Made by a program: the position numbers and the translations under genes | Notes under the pieces: generated by a model | What the model saw: only the letters and a program-made list of their open reading frames with translations | Databases searched by the model: none | Told to the model about the DNA's origin: nothing | Source: Paracentrotus lividus | Taxonomy: Eukaryota > Echinodermata > Echinoidea > Camarodonta > Echinidae | Direction: 5' to 3' | Assembly: GCA_940671915.1 (NCBI GenBank) | Contig: CALNVZ010003426.1 | Coordinates: 39,121,413-39,185,412, forward strand | Length of the DNA stretch: 64,000 bases | Part shown: piece by piece, positions 57,836 through 64,000 of the stretch | Numbering within the stretch: position 1 is the first letter of the stretch | Layout of the letters: every line of letters starts with the position of its first letter

Positions 57836-59215
57836 TTTGATTTGAATTGAATTGAATTTATTTATTGTCATGCACAAATAACATAACAAAGCATTCTTGT
57901 GGCTCACATTTCAAAACATACGGTGTATAACAATAATACAAAATAATTACAAACAAATAAAACAAGCTAAAAAACATAACAATACACATTTCACATTTCT
58001 GGTGAGGGCCAGGGAGATAAACTTAATTGGATATTTGATGTCCCCTGCCCCGAGCAGTAAAACTAATTTAAGGACTGTAACAATACATTGTAGAAAGGTA
58101 CATGACAACAATCATTATGTATATATAAATCAGGTAATTGAAATAGGTTTGTAGAAAACTGATGAGTAAAAATTTCAGATTAAAACATTAGAGTTATTTG
58201 AGTTAATTATGGCTACACCTGTATCCAATAAGAGCAACCATATATGCTATACTGAAAAGTCAAAGGGAGAAGGAAAGAGAGAGAGAGAGAGAGGGAGGGC
58301 AGGAACGATGAGAGAGAGGATGAGTAGAGAGAGAGAGGGAGGGAATGGGGGAGGGAGAGAGGAGAGATGACCGTGTGTGATTGCGAATATGCTATACGAT
58401 CCCGAGGACTCAGTGTAGTAGATGAGATGAGAGAGGGAGGAGGGAGGGAGAGAGAGAGAGAGGAAGAGTATGGAAAAGATAGGGTCAATCATCTGCAAAA
58501 TATTTTGTTAGATGCTTTCATTGTAGTCTGCAATTAAGCACAGACTCAATTTGACACTTAAACAAATTTTAGTCTAGAGTGGAGACTAACCTCTGTGGGA
58601 GAAGCTATAGTACACGAGTGTATCTAGTTCTTAACTTCAGACCCTAGTAAGCGAACAACATGGGTTTGTGCCTGCAAACTACTTTCATTGCACTTGGGAG
58701 AAAAGACTTCCCAAACTTATCAGTTCTTATACCACTTCCTGATGAAGGGGGTGTTTATAGGATCCTTCACAATTACTTCCAACTTGGCTATTAATGCCTT
58801 TTCTGCGGTATCTTCAATTTGTTTTACGAGGAGTCCAATAATTTTACTCGCATGTTTCATTATCCTATTTAGGTAGGATTTGTTATTCCCATTGAGACAG
58901 TTATACCAAACCAAATTACAGTACGAGATGACTGACTGGATGACACTCTGGTAGAACAATAACATCGTCTCCCTCCTCACATGCAGTGTCTTTAGTTTCC
59001 TTAGAAAATACAACCTCTGATTTCATTTGCTTTGTATTGTCTTTGTGTTTTCATCCCATGCACCTAGCTCAGTTTATCATTAATTAAGGACAATTCCTAA
59101 ATGACTTGTGCTCTGTCTTCTGCTGTATAGCTTCCCTATTAACATACAGAGGCAAGTGATTTGCAACAGCATTTTTCCTGGCGTCAAAGATCATTTCATG
59201 AGTTTTTGATCAAAT
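57836..59215 (-). mobile_element. LINE remnant with reverse transcriptase C-terminus
   Basis: Minus-strand reading: THEMIFDARKNAVANHLPLY (about 59150-59210), a frameshift, then YFLRKLKTLHVRRETMLLFY and SVISYCNLVWYNCLNGNN to about 58720. FLRKLxxxxVxRxxLxxFYxSxIxSVxxYxxxxWY is the marker of the thumb region in CR1/L2/jockey-like reverse transcriptases. The 3' end is probably the (ATTGAA)n sequence near 57840, so the intervening part is 3' UTR plus a later GA microsatellite (58255-58470). The 5' end is truncated about 120 bp from SWSAP1 exon 1. Confidence 0.7.
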
Positions 59216-59338
59216 TAAATGAAAATAATGTACTAGTAGTAGGGAGAAAGATACAAAATTATCATGATTATCCTGCAAATAGAAGAGGACTATAAGAAGA
59301 GAAGCTAAAGAGGGCGACTGTCCGCCACAAAGATCAAG

Positions 59339-62300
59339 ATGGCAGCCCCCATGAACATTATATTTCCATCATGCAAAGTTTTTGATGAATCAAAGTCTCG
59401 GAATGGGTTCGAAAGAAGACGAAATAAGCAGAACATTGTGCCACAAAATACCTTAGCTAAACATCAGAAGTGCTTTTTAACAGGAGAAGTTGGCAGGTTT
59501 GTTGTCCAATTATTGTTTTTGTTTTAAATAGAAGTTTGAGTGATCGTAAAAGTAGTCTACTACCGCACCTATGACGGTGGCTGGCTGCGCTCTGTCGGGG
59601 CACCCCTGGCCGAGGACGAGGCGAGCATTCGGTGCTCACTCAATGTTCCTGCTAAGCGACGGAGCTGAGATGAGTTGACAATGACGGTCAGCCGCTTGCA
59701 AGTGAAGTGAGATAGTCAATGGAGAATGGAGAAAAGAGGGAAACAATGAAATGCATTATTTTTTATTGTGTTTGATTTGATTTAACAATGACAATGTCAA
59801 TGAATCTGACAAAAGATGATGCTGATGATGATTTGATTTTGACTTTGAACTTTGAAGATGAGATCTATTGTCGACATTGAATCATTGATTTTGCTACTTC
59901 ATACTTGTTTAATTCAATTAAAAATTGTTGAAATAGAAAAAGAATAGAAAATAAGATGTTGGAGAAAAATAAGAAATTTAAACGATGAATAGCCTAGTAG
60001 TGGTAAAAAAAAAAGAACATGAAAGATTGGGAAATAAGAAATGTGTAAATTTTTAATCATAAATCGAGTGTGAGATTGAAGAGAGGACAGGTGAAATAGA
60101 TCTACATCAAAATTGAATCCTTGAAGATATGGTCAAGGTGATTGAAGGATAGAAAAAGATGAAGGATGTAGAAAAAATGATTAGAGATATAAGTTACTTG
60201 AAGAACTTAAGATTGGATAGAGTTTAGAGAAGAAGATGAAAGATGGGAAAATGAAGAAATGCATTAATTTCTGTACATTTTTTAAATTAAAAAAAAAAAA
60301 TTTAATTAGGAGGAAAATGGAGAGATTGTGTAATAATCAATTTCCAGTATATTCTCATTCATGTCATGGTGTCATTGCAACTCGTGATTTATGCCAACTG
60401 TTGTAGAGATTGGCTCATTTGGCAAGCCAGGGTGTGTGTGCTAAATTTTTGTATTTACACTGTACATTTCGAAATGAAAATTGATGACAATCATTTATTT
60501 TTATTTTCTCTTCTTTTTATTTTTTTTATTTTTGTTATTATTATTCTAGTGGAAAGACTGCCCTGCTGTTTCAGTGTGCTGTCTCATTGGCCCAAGAAGG
60601 ACATCATGTAACGTTCATCAGACCAAGTAAATTTCAATCTTTGCCACCAGCCGTAGAGGGCGCATCCACTCCAGATCCTCTCCTGATGAAACAAATCAAC
60701 ATCATGTAAGAAGAATATCCATGTGGGATTTATTTTGAGATGCTATGAAACAGTTTGTTGAAGGGAAATACACTGCTAAAGATTTAGTTTTGAGGAAAAT
60801 AACACCAAAAAAAAGTCAGGTAAAAATTGAGTACAATCTACAAGAAATCTACAAAAAATATTGAAAGTTTTATTTATCATGTGCAAATTAGCAACTCTGT
60901 AATTTCCTTTAACCTTTAACTTTGAAACAATTTTGACCATAATTCAGTATTTTTAGAACAAAAAAATCAGTTGCAGTTGAGTAGCTTCCCAAGTGTATAA
61001 TGTTCAAATTTACCTTTCTGCAAGAGAGTACTAGTATGAGGTAGTATAATCTTATCCAGTGGATGAGTGCCAGGATTATATTTTCTGACTTTCTAGTAGT
61101 CAGTTATTCAAGTGTGGTACTTAAATAAAAGGCCGTATGTCACTGGCAATGAAACTATTTTGCAACCAGAAGAGCGTTTCATGAAAGGACTTGTCGGACG
61201 TTTTATCCGACAAACTGTTATAAGCTACTGAAATGCTTGCATCTGATTGGCTGAGAGCAAATTTGTTGGATAAAACGTCCGACAAGTCCTTTCATGAAAC
61301 GCTCTCCTGTTCCGTACGTAGGAATCACACAGATATCACCGCGACGTTACCATGATGTCTCCTGATCTTCTGGAGAGTTGAAGGAAAATCAATTTAAAGG
61401 CACAGCAAAAACACATTGTTTGAATTTGATTTTAGAGACTTTTCGCATCAGAAGAGTACTTTGTCACGGCAAGGAGCTTCAAAGGCAACTCCAGATACTC
61501 GAGTCACAAACTAGCCTCTTGGCCAGTAAAACAGGGCCTTATTCATCTATCCTGATGTGCATTTAGGAATACTGGTAGCTTAAGTTGACATAGCTGTTCC
61601 TCCTCAATAATATACTTTCCTCTGATAATGCTTGAGGTATCTCCACTTTCTTTTCTCATACCAGGTACTTCCAAAACAGATCTGCCCTTCTCTCCTACCT
61701 CAGTCAGCTTCATACCAAAACACCTTTACCTCACGCAATCATTGTTGATGACTTAGACTACTATGCAACACACCCACAGGTAAATATCACGCAATCATTG
61801 TAGATGACTTAGACTTCTATGCAACACACCCACCGGTAAAATGATGTCTTTGAATAAATTTATCTTTTATTTTTCAGGGGTTTTATTTTCACAAAGTTCG
61901 TGTCCATTTATAGTGAAAAAACATCACCAAAATCTTTAAATTTGCCCTTGCAAATTTCCTCAAATAGTCTATAAAATCGTGAAAATATCTGTAAGCAAAA
62001 ATATTTGTTTATACAAAAATTGGTAGAGTTGATTGAAATTATTTTTGTATAATATGATTCAAAGCCGTAATATTTACTTGATTGAAGGTAGATTTCTTCA
62101 TTACACAAACCCATTTTGTAATTACCTTTTGAGGCTTAAATGAAAAAGAATGAAGTTAAATCAGAATGATGGCTCAGTTTTCCGCTTTCCTTTAATTGTC
62201 ATCAGTCTGCGCGTTTTTATTCTCATGTTTCACAAAATTTCATCTGTATATTTTATATCAATACAGGCTGCAGATTTACCATCCATTGTATCAGTTCTCT

Positions 62301-62343
62301 GTTCTTATTTGGTGGATGCAGTGACCTTTGTCTCAAACAAGAG
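59339..62343 (+). CDS. SWSAP1: SWSAP1-like RecA-fold ATPase, last exon not found
   Basis: SWSAP1 binds ZSWIM7 (SWS1) and single-stranded DNA, and supports RAD51-family homologous recombination. Four exons join in phase: 59339-59496, 60550-60705, 61665-61779 and 62267-62343, 168 codons plus two bases of about 229 in human. Exon 1 begins MAAPMNIIFPS and ends TGEVG. The split codon with exon 2 completes GEVGSGKTALLF, a Walker A (P-loop); human reads GTPGSGKTALLF. Exon 2 continues SLAQEGHHVTFIRP, then FQSLPP and DPLLMKQINI, matching human PLQSMP and DPMRLQKI. Exon 3 gives YFQNRSALLSYLSQLH and Walker B AIIVDDLDYY. Exon 4 gives AADLPSIVSVLCSYLVDAVT. The exon 4 donor (AG|GTAAG) leaves phase 2, and I see no matching final exon before 64000. 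The exon 1 donor is GTTTGT, which is weak but usable. A RAD51 or RadA paralogue is the alternative, but the small size and DPLLMKQI segment favour SWSAP1. Confidence 0.78.
61171..61305. mobile_element. Near-perfect foldback element in SWSAP1 intron 2
   Basis: AGAGCGTTTCATGAAAGGAC (continuing TTGTCGGACGTTTTATCC) is mirrored almost exactly by GGATAAAACGTCCGACAA and GTCCTTTCATGAAACGCTCT. The arms are about 43 bases around a 45-base centre. Arm identity is high, suggesting recent activity. Confidence 0.8.
61731..61842 (+). repeat. SWSAP1: 56-bp tandem duplication of the SWSAP1 Walker B segment
   Basis: 61731-61786 (end of exon 3 plus the start of its intron) is repeated at 61787-61842 with a few changes. 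The copy still encodes AIIVDDLDFYATHPP followed by GTAAAA, so both the motif and a possible donor are doubled. Confidence 0.85.
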
Positions 62344-62884
62344 GTAAGTATGATGTCATGGCCTCCTCCTTGATAGCACCCACTTTATAAGTTCATCCTC
62401 ATTCTTATCTCTTCAATATCTCATCATGATAAACATAGGTCTAAATGGTTTTGTGTTCATTGTCATCATCATCATCATTTCATATGCTATCATCATTGTT
62501 GACGTCATTATCTCAAAATGAATCCAGACATTGTTTAACCTGTTGGAGACGAGCTGATTTGGCTACAACACACATTTCCCATAGACCTCAGCCCGAATAT
62601 ATTCGGGCTCAGTCCCCAATGGGTTAAACATCACATTATTATCATCATATCTATCTTTATTCCTTTTTTCCTCATCTTCACCTTCATCCTTTAGGGGCTG
62701 CGGAGCGTTTTTGAAAGTGGAGGGGCTGAGCCTGAATTGGGGGTGTAATCTATGGTAATTTTCGGGTTTATGTACACGTTTGCTGAAAAAAGTTGGGGGG
62801 ATGCAGGCCCCCAGCCCCCACAGTTCCGTGGCCCATGTCCTTATCATCATAATCATCATCATTTTTGCACTATCACCACCCGGC

Positions 62885-63210
62885 CGTGATCTGGCAAAAC
62901 TATGTAAGTCATTTTTGGGCATTTTTCAGTTTTTTAGTGTTTTTTATAATTTCGAATATGCTCTTTCTTCTGGCAAAATTTCAAATTCTAACTCTAATTA
63001 TTTTTAAAGATTCGAAACCCAGTTTTTGTAAAATTTTCTCAAAAATCGGTAAATTTAAAAAGCAGAACTATGTAAGTCGACTTACAAAAGTAGTTTTTCA
63101 ATCTTTGACGATAATGAAAAGGCAAAACTATGTAAGTCTACATACGTGGTTTTGTTAGAACAATAGCTTCAAAAGTAGAAGTTGATTTATCAGGCAAAAC
63201 TACGTATCTC
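62885..63210. repeat. Repeats of GGCAAAACTATGTAAGTC
   Basis: Copies lie at about 62891, 63061 (GCAGAACTATGTAAGTC), 63121 and 63192 (GGCAAAACTACGTATCTC). TATGTAAGTC resembles a splice donor, but the copies are not in exons that I can see. Confidence 0.6.
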
Positions 63211-63393
63211 CCGAATTCTGCATTTTAACCGTGCAGACAGTGCATTCGCCCTCGTAAATAATACGGAGAGCGAACGCGCAGCTGTCTGCACGCATAGCGT
63301 TTACCTATGGCGCTTTGTACGTGACGTGCATTCATATTGCGTGGCAAGTATAGCTGCCATATAAAGCTGTGAGTGCGTGCCATTGCTCTAACT

Positions 63394-63973
63394 TCCAGTT
63401 CCAGAGCCTTGAGAGGAAAACATATTTTGAACTTAGCTTAGGAGAGGATCAAAGTTTCTCAACTAAAACAAGGTAAGACTTTCTAGTATACGGTACCACC
63501 TATTCCAGACAAACTAAACCGAAAGCTTCAGTCTCTGTAAAGACTGTACAACTAGATGGGGGGTTGGGTGTCCGGACACTTTACAATTTTGAAGCCTTGT
63601 TCTTTGCCTGTGGATTACACACAAACAAATATAAATAAGAAAGTTGTAATTATCTTTAATTTTTGTTCTCTATAATAATGCCTAACACTTTGTACTATAA
63701 AACATTGATGAAAATTGGCTTCTAAACTTTTTCAAATCATAATGGCCGTATTAAAATCGATTGTCCGGACACACAACAACTGGGTACATAACTATCAACC
63801 CCCATCCGACTACGGTAGATTTAGATCTACAGTCTTTACAGAGACTGAAGCTTTCGGTCTATACTAGAAAGTCTACTCTATAGCTTACCTTGTTTCAGTT
63901 GAGAAACTTTGATCCTCTCCAAAGCTAAGTTCAAAATGTGTTTTTCTCTCAATACAAGGCTCTGGAACTGGAA
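63394..63973. mobile_element. 580-bp inverted repeat (foldback element)
   Basis: The left arm 63394-63580 starts CCAGTTCCAGAGCCTTGAGA and includes AGGATCAAAGTTTCTCAACT and GAAAGCTTCAGTCTCTGTAA. The right arm 63762-63973 carries the reverse complements in reverse order, ending GGCTCTGGAACTGG. The 180-bp centre is AT-rich and unpaired. No coding capacity is seen. Confidence 0.8.
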
Positions 63974-64000
63974 ATTGGAGCCATGGCATGGCTGTTACCC

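Overview
This window is animal nuclear DNA: AT-rich, with short exons, GT-AG introns and very dense mobile elements. The repeat types (a DIRS-type tyrosine-recombinase retrotransposon, many small foldback elements, G/C-run elements, CAT and GA microsatellites) and the degree of similarity of the conserved genes suggest a marine deuterostome, most likely an echinoderm such as a sea urchin. That placement is inference. Many repeat copies differ by single-base indels, and 25 Ns lie at 2452-2476, so some frame breaks may be long-read assembly noise.

Layout. 1-670: little except a short tandem repeat. 670-10119: a decayed DIRS-like retroelement bounded by inverted terminal repeats of about 75 bp. 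It contains a 1.7-kb segment present twice across the N gap, a Tyr/Pro/Gly-rich gag-like repeat region, the end of a reverse transcriptase with RNase H, and a tyrosine recombinase. 10.2-11.3 kb: a LINE remnant, then three to four diverged ~170-bp units carrying AGGTCA half-sites. 11.87-17.56 kb (+): five exons of an unrecognised protein with a SWIM zinc finger, a charged coiled coil and a conserved-looking C-terminus; its 5' end was not found. 17.6-21.4 kb: a foldback element, CAT microsatellites and no gene.

21.8-42.4 kb (-): a complete 19-exon CSTF3 gene (cleavage stimulation factor subunit 3, CstF-77, about 726 aa), with every splice phase resolved except at exon 9. Exon 9 is present in three tandem copies, none of them clean. 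A broken copy of the end of exon 5 lies in the next intron. The introns hold foldback elements, a LINE remnant and a tRNA-like composite insertion.

42.6-54.1 kb: repeats, including a hAT-like foldback, a ~195-bp tandem array, further foldbacks, a LINE tail, GA-rich DNA and a 3.3-kb satellite built on the motif GTGGTA/TACCAC. 54.42-56.11 kb (+): one long exon of an unrecognised, highly charged protein with an acidic tail. 57.8-59.2 kb (-): a LINE remnant. 59.34-62.34 kb (+): the first four exons of SWSAP1, a RecA-like ATPase that partners ZSWIM7/SWS1 in homologous recombination; its last exon was not found and probably lies beyond the window. 62.9-64.0 kb: short repeats and a 580-bp inverted repeat.

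The genes are not a pathway cluster. CSTF3 acts in mRNA 3'-end formation and SWSAP1 in DNA repair; the other two are of unknown function. The most unusual items are the CSTF3 exon 9 triplication, the composite tRNA-like insertion with terminal direct repeats and a target-site duplication at 23.24-23.60 kb, the duplicated Walker B segment in SWSAP1, and the array of inverted AGGTCA sites upstream of the SWIM gene.
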